Assembly (NCBI GenBank): GCA_037043455.1 | Contig: JAWPHD010004361.1 | Coordinates: 1-64,000 of the forward strand | From: Cyrtodaria siliqua | Lineage: Eukaryota; Mollusca; Bivalvia; Adapedonta; Hiatellidae | Length of the DNA: 64,000 nt | Reading direction: 5' to 3' | Shown: positions 1 to 9,835 of the stretch, piece by piece | Numbering within the stretch: position 1 is the first letter of the stretch | Layout of the letters: the number at the start of each line of letters is the position of its first letter | The notes under the pieces: model-generated | Database searches by the model: none | What the model saw: only the letters and a program-made list of their open reading frames with translations | What the model was told of the DNA's origin: nothing | Program-made: the position numbers and the translations under genes

Positions 1-348
1 AATGTGATCCCACTTATATGAGCTATAATTATATATGTATATATGTATGTATGTGTGTATATGTTAATTGTGCTTCCAGACGAGTGTGTTATGGTTTAGA
101 GATACAGTTTCCTTGGTAGTTCGCAAATATTTTTCCATATATATATATTTTTTGCAGATAGTTTGCTATAGATTTTTTTAAACCCTATAAATAATGCTAT
201 AACGTAAGTCACAAACTACTGTCTTGTATTTTCTTTGTTTCTTTATCTATTTCAAGAACACTGTATATATTGCAAAAACTATTTTGCGAAAAAAAACTGT
301 TTAAGATAATGCAGAGTGATATATATACATGTATGCTTTACATTTCAG

Positions 349-416
349 TCAAAGAGGTACCCTGGGCTCCGGTACAACACCGGCGGACACTTACGACTCC
401 CTGAATCCGAGTTATG
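349..416 (+). CDS. Gene A, penultimate coding exon (tyrosine-rich receptor tail)
   Basis: A 68-bp exon bounded by an acceptor (catttcag) and a donor (ATG|gtaata), entering in phase 2 and leaving in phase 1. It encodes a tail segment with the motif TYDSLNPS. It matches the 86-bp tail exons of gene B at 19,926 and 18,304 on the other strand, but lacks the 18 bp that encode the first YESL motif there; the gap is in frame. Gene A is therefore a paralogue of gene B lying 3' end to 3' end with it. Only the last two exons are inside the window, so ectodomain and membrane segment must lie to the left. An open frame continues past the donor to 658, but the splice site and the match with gene B favour the short exon. 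Function inferred: cytoplasmic tail of an Ig-type receptor. Confidence 0.72.
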
Positions 417-941
417 GTAATACATGCCGAACTTCCGCTGAGTCTGACATTTCGGGTATCAGATTTATTGCAACCTCCCGGCCCTACCCACTCCATACCA
501 ACATTCCGTCCGGATATAATGGTTTTAGTATAATTGCGGATTTAGCGTGTATAGTAATGCTACAATATATACACTGCCTACGAATAATGAGTAATAATGC
601 GACACTTCGTAAACTTCCCGAATGTCAATGCATCTTTGATATCACATTAAATTTGTAAACGATAATTATATTGAAACCGAATAATAAAGCTCTGTTTCGT
701 TCACAATAACTTGAATAACTAACGTACTAGTCTCTTGCTTTAGATGTGTGCATTTAGTTAAATGAGTATTGCAATAAAAGAATACGTGACTTACTGACGT
801 GCTTCGTGTCAAAGACGCAGTGTTCCGCAAGCACGTCTCAAAACTGCAACATTTCCGTTCAGGGCAATCATGCCTCCACCATGTTTCTTAAATCGCTGAA
901 CTATGGGAAATCCTAATTGATGTATAGAAATTTATTTTTAG

Positions 942-1021
942 AAACCTTAGATGAAGCAAACAAGTTGCAGGTATACGACAATTTAAATCTTCAAGACGAA
1001 ACAAACCGAAACAAATGGTGA
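942..1021 (+). CDS. Gene A, terminal coding exon
   Basis: An acceptor (atttttag) precedes an 80-bp frame that starts in phase 1, as needed after exon 349-416, and ends at TGA 1,019-1,021. The segment contains LQVYDNLNL, a YxxL motif that is also a YxN (Grb2 SH2-type) site. The terminal exon of gene B (17,327-17,412, - strand) has the same layout, with KLEVYENLKL near its C terminus. An AATAAA-type signal follows at about 1,398, and another AATAAAG lies upstream at about 684 within the intron. The tail therefore ends a few residues after a tyrosine motif in both paralogues. Confidence 0.7.
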
Positions 1022-1145
1022 GGTTAATATAGTATAATATTACATAGAAAAGTGTAACTAAGCTTTACATTGATATATAGAATATTACTCGCATATCATT
1101 TCTATATTAATTTAAAACAAAAACATCTAGTAATTATAATTTCAA

Positions 1146-1233
1146 GGCCATGCCTGCGTATGACAACGCTGATATGGTTTATAATACAGACCGATTGCAA
1201 CCTCCAGGCCATACCACACTATATCCACCTTCC
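1146..1233 (+). pseudogene. Possible alternative terminal exon with AYDNADMVYNT
   Basis: The frame from ATG 1,146 reads MPAYDNADMVYNTDR and continues to a TAA near 1,233. A sister copy at about 1,969-2,024 reads DMNVYDTADLVYNTGRYR then stops, and there the preceding AAAG|AC would give a phase-1 acceptor. In the first copy the matching position is AAGG|CC, so that acceptor is lost. These may be remnants of an alternative last exon with two tyrosines. Weak evidence beyond the conserved motif pair. Confidence 0.35.
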
Positions 1234-1767
1234 GCTCGGATGTAATGTTGTAGCATTCGCGTGTGTAGTACTGATACAGGGTACACTGTCTGAGAATAAC
1301 GACGGATAATAATACACGCCTGCATAAACATCCTGAATGTCAATGCATCTTTAATATCACATTGAATTCTTAAACGATAATTACACTAAAACCGAATAAT
1401 AAAGTTCTGTTTTATCCACAATTACTTGTCATGAATACATAACGTACTGGTCTCTTGCTTTTGATTAAATGAGTATTGCAGCAATATTAAACAACGTGTT
1501 TTTGCCTCAGTGCATGTTCGTAGTAGGAATAATTGATTGGTTACTTGATGGTTAATCAATACTGTATTATGGTTAATTAGAGTCACTCGTAGACAGAGTA
1601 GTAGGACACTAAATATATCATAAGCAGTCTGACTAAGTGACTTGCTCAGTGTCGAAGGCGCAATGTTCCTCAACTACATCTACTACTACCTGTTTGTTTA
1701 GGACAACTGTGATGATTCGGTGAACTATGGGAAATCGTAATTGATACATAGAACTTCTATTTTTCAG

Positions 1768-1845
1768 AAACCTTAGATGACGAAAAGAAATTGGAGTGAT
1801 ACGAAAACTTGAAAATTGAAGATAAATAAAAACAGAGAAAATGGT
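1768..1845 (+). pseudogene. Decayed second copy of the gene A terminal exon
   Basis: A good acceptor (tttttcag) is followed by the same start (AAACCTTAGATGA) as the functional terminal exon at 942. The frame then meets TGA after KKLE, exactly before the YENL motif, and a second stop follows in IEDK. It could still serve as an alternative last exon giving a tail without the tyrosine motif, but decay is the simpler reading. Confidence 0.6.
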
Positions 1846-1968
1846 GACGTTTACATAGTATAATGTTACATAGAAAAGTGTAACTAGGCCTTACAAATAT
1901 AAAATATTATATAATTTTCATAATAATTTAGTACAAACAAATATAATTATCGTGTTGATATAATGTCA

Positions 1969-2024
1969 AAGACATGAATGTTTATGACACCGCTGACTTG
2001 GTTTATAATACAGGCCGGTATAGA
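1969..2024 (+). other. Candidate alternative last exon (NVYDTADLVYNT)
   Basis: After a possible acceptor (gtcaaag) the phase-1 frame encodes DMNVYDTADLVYNTGRYR and a TAA stop. The phase fits splicing from exon 349-416. There is no strong polypyrimidine tract, so use in vivo is uncertain. Between 2,030 and 2,700 I see no gene or recognisable repeat. Confidence 0.35.
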
Positions 2025-2714
2025 TAATATAAATAAATAAAAGAGACTTTCGTTTGTGTATACTATTCGTATAATATACATTAAGCTATGTATAATGCTG
2101 TTCACATTGATCTCTGTAAACATATTTATGTGAATAATGCAATTTAAACAAAGTTATTGGTAAACAGATGCAACAGTTCAAACATGTCGAGTTGTTCATG
2201 AAAATAATATGGTGTATGCTATATTATCTATAAATCACTATAGGATGACAATGTTCTAAGACGTGCCTGAAGTGTGGACGCATCTACATTTTTGATCAAA
2301 TTAATTCAAAATGTAAATATACTATTTGTATTGAAAGGTTATACTTTAGAAAACATAATTGGTTTTATTTAAAAGTATAAAAAATCTAAACATATTTACA
2401 AGACTATACAATAATTGTCACCTTTTTAAAATCAGCACATTGCTTCATTTCCAAGAAAGAATAAATGTAAATCTACTCACAGGACATGTGGCAGAGCATT
2501 ACAGTTGTATTTTACTTTCATACCAGATTATTGTAAACAAAAAGCTAGTTGCCCTTCTTCGTTTGAAAACAGTGTGTTATTTATATCTGATTGTATTAAC
2601 TGCATGCTTACGATTTCTCGGTGAACTATCAGCTACTTTTACAAATTGCGATTGCTTATAGGCCCTAAACAAAATTGTGATGTTTAGGAATGTTTTCAGG
2701 GCTGTCTTAACCTA

Positions 2715-2930
2715 ATGCCGAAACAAGATGCCAAGTTACCAATTACACCAACACTTCTAAATAAGCTTATTGACCCTTTACCCAACACACTCAATTCACA
2801 TTTTTAACGCATCTTGCTCAAGGTCATGTCACTACTGGCTTTCCATGCTTATCTTCCAATTGGGGAATTTACCTCTCAATCAGGAAATAATTACATACGT
2901 TCTGTCAGTAACTTCAAGTTTGAATACTGA
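2715..2930 (+). pseudogene. Tyrosine recombinase (DIRS/Crypton-like) fragment, broken
   Basis: The frame from ATG 2,715 reads MPKQDAKLPITPTLLNKL and continues into NTLNSHF before a TAA at 2,805. The same frame resumes with RILLKVMSLLAFHAYLPIGEF. This matches my memory of the core of XerD-like integrases in DIRS and Crypton-type elements of invertebrates, where a glutamine codon (CAA) sits at the stop, so a C-to-T nonsense change is likely. The frame ends at a TGA around 2,928. Catalytic residues are not visible. Inference from motif similarity only. Confidence 0.5.
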
Positions 2931-3329
2931 TAACAGAACACTCTCTGATTTTGAACTGTTTACCAGAAAAGTAAAGGCAAACAACACATTTTACTTTTTG
3001 AGTTAAGAAAACAGATTTGAAGTTATAATGGAGTATTTGAAGCCATGATTCAGCAGATGGGTCGATTGTCGTCTATGGCTTATAAAAATACATTCAACTA
3101 TAACGAATTGCAGCGAAATAATGTTTCTCTGACATAGCAACTGTATGGCTAAAAAGTTTGACCCTGCCTATGACAATTCAGTAATCATGGAGAATTGGGC
3201 TTCTGGTTACAGTTTTTCATTTCCACAGATAGCTGTTCATGTCCATGAATACATTGTGTGGTACTACTTGGTTTCTGTGTATTTTCACTGGAAATAAATA
3301 GCCATTGTCATTACCTAATATACTTCTAC

Positions 3330-3415
3330 AATCTTTAACGTTGTTTTTTATTTCTGTGTGTGTTTGTTGTTAACTGTCGTCCTTGAATGCTACTTTTCCT
3401 GTTCGATTTTTATAT
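3330..3415 (+). repeat. PLE 3' tail fragment
   Basis: A stretch reading gttaactgtcgtccttgaatg then gctacttttcctgttcgatt is the 3' end found behind the PLE coding copy at 5,117. About ten such 5'-truncated tails are scattered in the window, as expected from target-primed reverse transcription. From 3,420 to 4,960 no gene or clear repeat is visible. Confidence 0.6.
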
Positions 3416-4968
3416 CAATATTTATAAGACTGGACCATTGTTGTCATGGGCCTCTGGTATCAGTTCTGTTTAAACTATTCATTTTCTCACCATATTCTGC
3501 TTAATATGATTTTAAATATCTAATTCTACAATGATACACATTATTCATTTTAGATTTGGCTGTTACAATTTGTTTTTGTGAGATTATATCACTACGAGCA
3601 TGAGCTTCTGATATCAGTTTCAGGTTAAGTTTTATTTATCAATATATTTTCTTTGGGAGAGTGATGTGTTCTTATAAACTACAATTACTAGTCAGAATTG
3701 TATACATTTTAGTATAAGCATGTTTTATGGTATTATTGTGTTTCATTGTTTTACTATTGTGATAATGTACCAAGGTTGACGCCCATACCTGGTATCATTT
3801 CCATGATGTTACTAGCCATTTCTTTGCTTTTTTCAAGTCAATGAATATATGTAAAGCTTTATTATTTTGTCCTACTTTTATTACGTTTCAAGTATTAATT
3901 AAATCCTGGCATTGTATTTATCTGTAATATGTGTATGTTTCAAACGTGTTCCTGTAGTTCATTGCTTTCAGCAACCTTGGCGCTTTTAATTTACCACACC
4001 TTTGATGTTACCTCTAATCATTTTAATAGCGCATATATTTAGTAGAAAAATGATTTTAATGTCCTTTAGTTTTGTTCATTTTTAAATATGAAAACGTTTT
4101 GATAAAGTTAAGTAAAATGCTGAATTTAAGTTTCAGTGATATTTATAATAAATAACAATTTTAATTTCATATATTTTCCTGTGCTTTATTGAGGAAACCA
4201 ACCCGTCAAAAATCGGCAAAATTACACTACAAAACCGTTTATAAAAACTCTATACAGGTGTTCAAGTCATATAATAATGTATTTGTGCTGTTTAAGATTT
4301 TTTCACGGGGTCTTAACATACCTGTGATTGGTTATATGAAAACTGAATTATGACTTGATAACTCTTAATTCAACTCCCCAATTTTTTGTTTTACCTGGCT
4401 AGGTAAGCCGTTTATATTGTGTCTATAGAAATGAATTCTTATAATTATATATTAATTGAGTTATAAAATATGCTCCTTCTCCAAAGTGAAATATTTTCTT
4501 TTATCCCATACCTCCCTATAAATAAGTTGTTTTTGAACATACGATACGACAAAGACCTAGCTATTCATATCATTAAGGATTTAGTTGTCGAGCAATTAAG
4601 CTTTATCACACGCGTGAAATAAAGGGTGAAAAAGTGTCATGTCACGGAAATAACCAAATGTTCTTTATTACGCTTTCAGCGGAGTTACGTGGAAATAACC
4701 GATTAGTTATGATTTTAAACGTTTTGTCACGCGTATTGTTTGTCGTCTGCATTCCATACTGTTTTCGCGCCAGATTATTGGCTATACATCTACATGTACA
4801 TGTATACGTTGAACTGTCATGTTTGACCATAAACATTTTGACTTCACTAGTAATGCACGGACTACAAATTCAATGGCATTCATTCTAAATCAAATTTCGG
4901 AAAAAAATAAATGTTGTGTACACTTACGCGACCGACGTGAACACATGAAAATGGGATTACATCTATTC

Positions 4969-5105
4969 ATTACGTGGTCCGAATATTAACTTTCATACCC
5001 CATCCAACCCCTTCTCCAAGAAGCAAAAACGGAGTTGGATGGGGTATGAAATAAAACCTTAATTTCGGCTTTAAAAGTTTGAATATTGTAAAATTAAAAC
5101 TTCTT
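4969..5105 (+). mobile_element. MITE-like fragment with internal hairpin
   Basis: It begins with attacgtggtcc, the same terminus as the complete copy at 13,978-14,256. Inside, ttcataccccatccaac and gttggatggggtatgaa form a hairpin around the phrase ttctccaagaagcaaaaacg. The right terminus is missing; the sequence runs straight into the PLE copy. Confidence 0.55.
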
Positions 5106-6057
5106 ATGGGGTATATGTGTCTCAACTTATTCGTTTTTCTAGAGCTTATACTCGAGTTGAGGAATTTGGTATTCGTAATCTTTGTATAACTAAAAAGTTA
5201 CTCAATCAGGGTTACCGTTACCATAAACTTCGTAAAACCTTTGCTAAATTTTATTATCGTAACCCTGATCTTTTTTCCAAATATAAAAGTAATTTAAGGA
5301 CTCTTCTGCGACAAGGACTATCACAACCTGACTTCTATGGTGATGTGATTTATAAACTTCGTAAGATTCTAGGTCATGATCACTTTCATACTATCTTTGT
5401 TAAATTTGTTAAAAAGTTTATCAAAAGAGGTTATGACCCTATCATTTTGCAACGTACTGCATGCTTGGTGGTGGACCCTTTTACAGTTCGCCACTATGCT
5501 TTCCTCTTTAATTGTACGATGACCGGACAGGCTGTGGACCCTATGATGACGACTACCTAAAGCCCATTGGAACGGTGGCGTTTGATGTTTGTCCATGATC
5601 TTTCTTGTCGTGCCCTTAATGGTTTACTGCTCTGGCTTCTGCCAAGTCATTGAGTACCTTCATTGTGGCTTTCTAGGCTATTGTGTTTTTGTATTATATT
5701 TACACGAGCATATTTGTGTTTTACTTATATTGCCTATTGATGCTGCCTTGTTGGTTAGAGATTAGATCATGGCGGGGATTTCTTTATTCACACTGTCCTG
5801 TTTTAATGGGATGACAGTAGGGTAAGTGTGAGGTTTGGTGCACCCTAGAACCGGTTTAAACCCCCAGTGGCCTACTTTGCCACTGACCGTTCCAAGGCGG
5901 TAGCCCTATTGTCAACACTTTTTGTGTTTGTGATGTCGTTTGCATTTATTATTGTTTTTGCCTTCTTGTTTGTCTGTTTGCGTGTTTGTTTCTGAGTTTT
6001 GTGGTTTACTGTCCTCCTTGAATGCTACTTTCCCTGTCCGATATTTTTATATTTCCT
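5106..6057 (+). mobile_element. Penelope-like element, 5'-truncated copy with 3' UTR
   Basis: Coding sequence for the C-terminal part of a reverse transcriptase protein (5,117-5,560) is followed by about 500 bp of 3' UTR ending in ccttgaatgctactttccct then gtccgatatttttat. The same 3' end terminates all other copies in the window on both strands. The element lacks its RT core. Confidence 0.6.
5117..5560 (+). pseudogene. PLE-type reverse transcriptase, C-terminal fragment (147 codons)
   Basis: An intact frame with the segments VSQLIRFSRAYTRVEEFG, GYRYHKLRKTFAKFYYRN and DFYGDVIYKLRKI, then QRTACLVVDPFTV. This C-terminal domain normally follows a palm with GIPMGTNCAP and YLDD motifs, which are seen in the copy at 13,330. 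I place it among Penelope-like or related single-ORF retroelements because copies occur in partial tandem (11.8-14.0 kb), a known PLE habit. The fragment cannot act alone because the catalytic palm is missing. The family assignment is uncertain. Confidence 0.6.
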
Positions 6058-6105
6058 TTAGGTAGGCGTCATCATAGGGTCCACAGCCGGTCCGGTCATC
6101 GTCCG
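6058..6105 (-). repeat. PLE coding fragment, inverted
   Basis: Directly behind the 3' end of the + strand copy lies ttaggtaggcgtcatcatag then ggtccacagcc. This is the reverse complement of the end of the PLE frame (VDPMMTPT stop). A tail-to-fragment inverted join. Confidence 0.5.
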
Positions 6106-6231
6106 ACTCATGTTCGTCATTTTTAAAATTAAAGGGGCTTGCCTCAAGAATTGAACCAAAAGATAAAGAAATCCAAACAATATCTTGAGAATATGTTATA
6201 CATGACAAAGACATTGTTACCCGGTACCTAG

Positions 6232-7292
6232 CCGCGAGAATCATAGCTATTATGGTATGTACCTACAATATAGCTACGATGCGATCTATTATAGAACAGG
6301 TGGGTATCAGGGTCGACCCCCATCGGTAGAGGTTTCTGAAACTATCAAGCAGTTCCTGCATAAACAATCGATTTAACGACACAGCGCATGTAAATATTCA
6401 AGAAAGATATGCCTGCTGAAACAAGGAGATTCGTACACAAATTGCCTAGATCGTCGAGATCTTATTCTCATTGGTGAGTTTTATACATGCATATGTAGTA
6501 TTCAAGGTTTCTCATGAACAGACTCAATAAAACCGAGTCTGCTGCTTTATTCCCTTAATTGTGTTTGTTGCTCTCAAAGGATCACCTTTATCAGTATTTA
6601 TTATCATGCACACTAGCGTTCGTTTAGTGCAGTGTGGCGGCTGTAAAAAGTCTCCCCGTGCTACGAATCAGTAGTGTGATTTTGTACTGGTCCATTGGGA
6701 CCAACGAGCCCAATATAGGTGGCTTTGAAGTAGAATACCGTTTAAGCCGGTGCTAGGGGGCGTGAGAAGTGTTGCTTCTTTCATTACTTCTCATGAACAG
6801 ACTCAATAAAACAGAGTCTGCTGCTTTATTCCCTTAATTGTGTTTGTTGCTCTCAAAGGATCACCTTTATCAGTATTTATTAACATGCACACTAGCGTTC
6901 GTTTATTGCAGTCTGGCGGCTGTAAAACGTCTCCCCGTGCTACGAATCAGTAGTGTTATTTATTACTGGTCCTTTGGGACTAACGAGCCCAATAGAGGTG
7001 GCTTTGAAGTAGAATACCGCTTAAGCCGGTGCTAGTGGGCGTGAGAAGTGTTGCTTCTTTCATTACTTCTCATGAACAGACTCAATAAAACCGAGTCTGC
7101 TGCTTTATTCCCTTAATTGTGTTTGTTGCTCTCAAAGGATCACCTTTATCAGTATTCATTAATCTATTGAAATACGGCGATTGTTTATGCAGGCACTGAT
7201 TGCTATCTTCAGAAACCTCTGCTGATGAGGTCGACCTTGATACCTACCTGTTCTACACACCATAAGAGCTATGATTCTCGCTCAAGATTTAG
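6232..7292. mobile_element. Inverted-repeat element enclosing a tandem array
   Basis: The left arm (about 6,232-6,370) and right arm (about 7,168-7,292) are imperfect inverted copies. Shared parts include gagaatcatagct / agctatgattctc, gaacaggt.ggtatcagggtcgac, gaggtttctgaa and tgcataaacaatcg. Between them sit 2.4 units of a 279-bp tandem repeat. I cannot assign a superfamily. Confidence 0.5.
6511..7167 (+). repeat. 279-bp tandem repeat, about 2.4 units
   Basis: The phrase ctcatgaacagactcaataa starts at 6,511, 6,790 and 7,069, a constant period of 279 bp. Each unit contains two consecutive hairpins: gtgagaagt...acttctcat and AGACTC-AATAAAACC-GAGTCT. The units are nearly identical. Single units of the same family lie at 23.2-23.5, 26.9 and 33.0 kb, so this is a locally amplified dispersed repeat. 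Confidence 0.75.
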
Positions 7293-7400
7293 TCTACGCC
7301 TATTGTTTATTCTGGCATTGCGGGATGTCTTCAGACACCTCGCCAGAAAAGTCCGTATCTGGGTCGGTTCGGGGTCCTACCTATTATTAATGGCATAGGA

Positions 7401-7443
7401 ATCATGGCTCTACGGTAGGTAAATACTTTCACAAGAGCCATGA
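7401..7443. repeat. Perfect 11-bp stem-loop
   Basis: atcatggctct (7,401-7,411) and agagccatgat (7,433-7,443) are perfect inverted repeats around a 21-bp loop. The unique stretch 7,444-7,940 shows no gene. Confidence 0.5.
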
Positions 7444-7944
7444 TTGTCCCGTCTACCCGGTGCCATTTCCGACACCAAATTGTGGTTTCGTTATAGTGTA
7501 GAAATCCGAACAATGGGGCGCACTTTATATTACTTATGTAAACAAAAGGACGTTTATACATCGGGTTTTATCAATAACTCACGCTTATTTATGTTCGTGT
7601 TATACTTTTCTCCAATGTACATTTGCATCGCCTCCACCTGAAATTGTCAAAATATACTAAAGGCAATATAACTAACTGTTAAAGAGGCACAAGTTTTATC
7701 AAGTTAGCATCTCAATTTATTTATCCGGCATCATTTTGACATTAAACCATTGTTTTATAATAAACTAAACTTTTGAGTTTTAAATTTAGTTATATGCAAA
7801 AACAATTTGCTTTCAACTCTTATAATAATTAATATTTAATGATTGAAAAAATGCAGGTTATGTAGAATACTAACGAGATGCAGCGCGTTTTAAATAAGCC
7901 AAGATTGCCGAAATTCCGGAAGTCTTAAAGATCAAAATAATTAC

Positions 7945-8465
7945 GTTGACATTACCCAGCTACCATTGTTGACTATTTACTAAATAGAAACAAGATGTTT
8001 TGAAGGAATTCCAAAGCGGTACAAAAAGTAACACGCCGTTTGATTGAACTCTAAGCGCAAACTAACATTACGCTTGTGGGTAAATATAGATATAAAAATC
8101 GAACAGGAAAAGCAGCATTCAAGGACGACAGTCAACCACAAACACACACAGAAACAAAGAACAACTTTAAGGATGAATAAAAGGCCAAATAAGACATCAC
8201 AAACACAAACGTTAAGACGAACGCGCTCCGGATTGAGCTACGCGGGACAGTTATGGGATGTTAGACATACTGTTATCAAGATTGTATGGTCACAACAATA
8301 TCACTTGAGCTACAGAAATATAAACTATTACGGTCCTACAAAACAATATATATATTATTTTTATTACTACATATCTATGTGCGTCTATGCTCATGTTTCC
8401 ATGTATACATTTCCCTGAATAAAAATCATGACAGATATTTTCTCATGCATACGGACAGTGTCTCT
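7945..8465 (+). repeat. Diverged dispersed repeat, copy 1, interrupted by a PLE tail
   Basis: Blocks around cagctaccattgttga (7,960), acattacgcttg (8,064), acgggacagttatgggatg (8,240) and atgtatacatttccctgaat (8,400) recur in the same order at 18,690-19,460. Within this copy an inverted PLE 3' tail (about 8,083-8,215) splits the block and is absent from the other copy. The Harbinger element at 8,468 marks the right edge. Confidence 0.5.
8083..8165 (-). repeat. PLE 3' tail, minus strand
   Basis: tataaaaatcgaacaggaaa then agcagcattcaaggacgaca is the reverse complement of the PLE 3' end. It is inserted into the dispersed repeat described at 7,945. Confidence 0.55.
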
Positions 8466-9018
8466 TAAGGGGTCATTTCACCAAGGATTGTTTTTTTCCA
8501 ATCGGCCCGATCTGGACCAGATTGTCCCCGATCAATCAATTTTTTGATCTGCCCGATTGTCGTCCTGAATCGCCTCCAATCGCCCCCTTTTTTTGACCCG
8601 ATTGAGTCCCGACCAATGGACCATGGCGGGGGGACGATTCTCGGACGTTCCTCGCGCGATCGACACGTTTCCGGGGCGCAAGTATGCGAAAGTTTGCACA
8701 AGTACCCGCAGGTACACGGCAAAGGCCCGGCAAAGGCCCGGTAGAGACCCGCTTCTCGCGCGCAAGTGAGCAATCTTCGCGCGTTGTTCGGCCGAGAGAG
8801 GCCGAAAATGGGCGATCCCGGCTCGAGAGAGCACGCTTTCGTTCGATTTCCGCCGTTCTTCCGCCGTTCTTCGCGCGAGAGTGGCCGAATGTAGGCGTAT
8901 GTTGACGCAGGTAGCCGAAAGTAAACGGTCTTCGGACGATTTAAACGATCTTCGGACGTTCTTCGGCCGACCAAATTTGCCTAGATCGGCCGGAGATCGG
9001 TGTTTTTAAAGGCCCGAC

Positions 9019-9026
9019 TATATAAA
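9019..9026 (+). promoter_or_regulatory. TATA box of the Harbinger element
   Basis: TATATAAA lies 57 bp upstream of the transposase-like frame at 9,076, with a pyrimidine-rich candidate initiator (tcatcacttt) about 25-30 bp downstream. Position and context suit a transposase core promoter; activity is unknown. Confidence 0.5.
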
Positions 9027-9075
9027 CCGCTCAGATCGAAGCCGTTCATCACTTTCTGACCAGCCAGGGAAGGTC

Positions 9076-9213
9076 ATTGACCAACAAGCAGTGCTGGGGC
9101 TTGTTGTAGCTCTACAACTTCGTTCTGCCATAGCACAGCAAAATGTTATTTCATTAGGAAATATGCTGAGGAGGAGGCCAAGGACCAAGAGAAAATATGC
9201 CAAAAAGAATTAA
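9076..9213 (+). pseudogene. Harbinger transposase N-terminal remnant
   Basis: An open frame encodes DQQAVLGLVVALQLRSAI and then LGNMLRRRPRTKRKYAKKN followed by TAA. A hydrophobic stretch followed by an arginine-rich block is what I remember from the N termini of PIF/Harbinger nucleases, just before the conserved YWV region. The codon where a start would be expected is ATT (9,076), so the start may be lost; the next in-frame ATG is 9,163. The rest of the transposase is missing. The family link is inferred from this short piece plus the TIR and TTA duplication. Confidence 0.5.
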
Positions 9214-9604
9214 GTTTTTGTGACTTTTTAAAGGGTTTTCAAGTGTGTTTTGTTTCAGTACCTGTTCTGAGAAAAGTGTGCAGTTTTTATTTTATATTTG
9301 GTTTATAATTCTCTGGCATTGGTATTAATTTGTAAATTTATTATTATTTATAATAATTTTGAGTAAATATATGTCTTGCTGTTGTATTTAGTAACAATTA
9401 ATTCTTTGTGACATTTTAAAGGATTTTTGCGGGTCGGTCGTCCGAGGGACTGGTGAGGGTCGGGTGCTTACACTCTGCCGACACTACGCACGACCCTCGG
9501 TAGAGAGCTGCAGAGGCTATACGAAAGCTCCAGAGGGCGGGCGAGACAAGGGGACCTTCAGGGGACCCTCGGACGACCAAGACGACCCCGGGCCGACGGT
9601 TTTT

Positions 9605-9648
9605 GATCGGCTACTGTTTTTCAACATTTTTAAAAACAGTAGCCGATC
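9605..9648. repeat. Perfect 17-bp stem-loop inside the Harbinger element
   Basis: gatcggctactgttttt and its exact complement flank a 10-bp loop. It is by far the strongest internal hairpin of the element and lies in its 3' subterminal part. Confidence 0.75.
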
Positions 9649-9835
9649 ACTTTTTCGGTACCCGACCCTCGGAGGACTGAGGCGATCGCGCCAGATCTTC
9701 CCCCGAATGTATAGGGTAGTGCGGGACAGTGCTCGCACGTTCCCGATTATTTTCGCAAAAATGCGGCCGATCGACCAGAAAAAGGATCGGGTACTCTCGG
9801 GACCAAAACAATCCTTGGTGAAATGACCCCTTTAT

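Larger units (their letters stand above)
460..2025 (+). repeat. Tandem duplication of the 3' end of gene A
   Basis: Blocks around 470-740, 941 and 1,043-1,160 recur at 1,188-1,461, 1,767 and 1,872-1,981. The offset grows from about 715 to 826 bp. The duplicated material includes the region of the terminal exon, a polyA-like AATAATAAAG stretch and a short YDxADxVYNT coding motif. The copies have diverged by substitutions and small indels, so the duplication is not recent. Confidence 0.65.
8468..9831 (+). mobile_element. PIF/Harbinger-type DNA transposon, non-autonomous, 1,364 bp
   Basis: Terminal inverted repeats of 27 bp are perfect (they begin AGGGGTCATTTCACCAAGG) and are flanked on both sides by TTA (8,465-8,467 and 9,832-9,834), the typical target duplication of this superfamily. 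The interior is much richer in G+C and CpG than its surroundings, with repeated words such as ttcggacg, tcgcgcg and ccgatc. A TATA box and the remains of a transposase N terminus lie near 9,020-9,213; no catalytic domain is present. Open frames seen on the minus strand (8,465-8,974) are by-products of high G+C. Probably mobilised by a full-length relative elsewhere. Confidence 0.85.

Noticed and set aside
329..658. 109-codon open frame as one coding exon
   Set aside because: A donor (ATG|gtaata) at 416 and the match with gene B exons limit coding to 349-416; the rest aligns with non-coding duplicate DNA at 1,190-1,400.
8465..8974. 169-codon minus-strand frame and other overlapping frames
   Set aside because: They lie in the CpG-rich end of the Harbinger element, begin in its TIR, and are open in several frames at once because of base composition.
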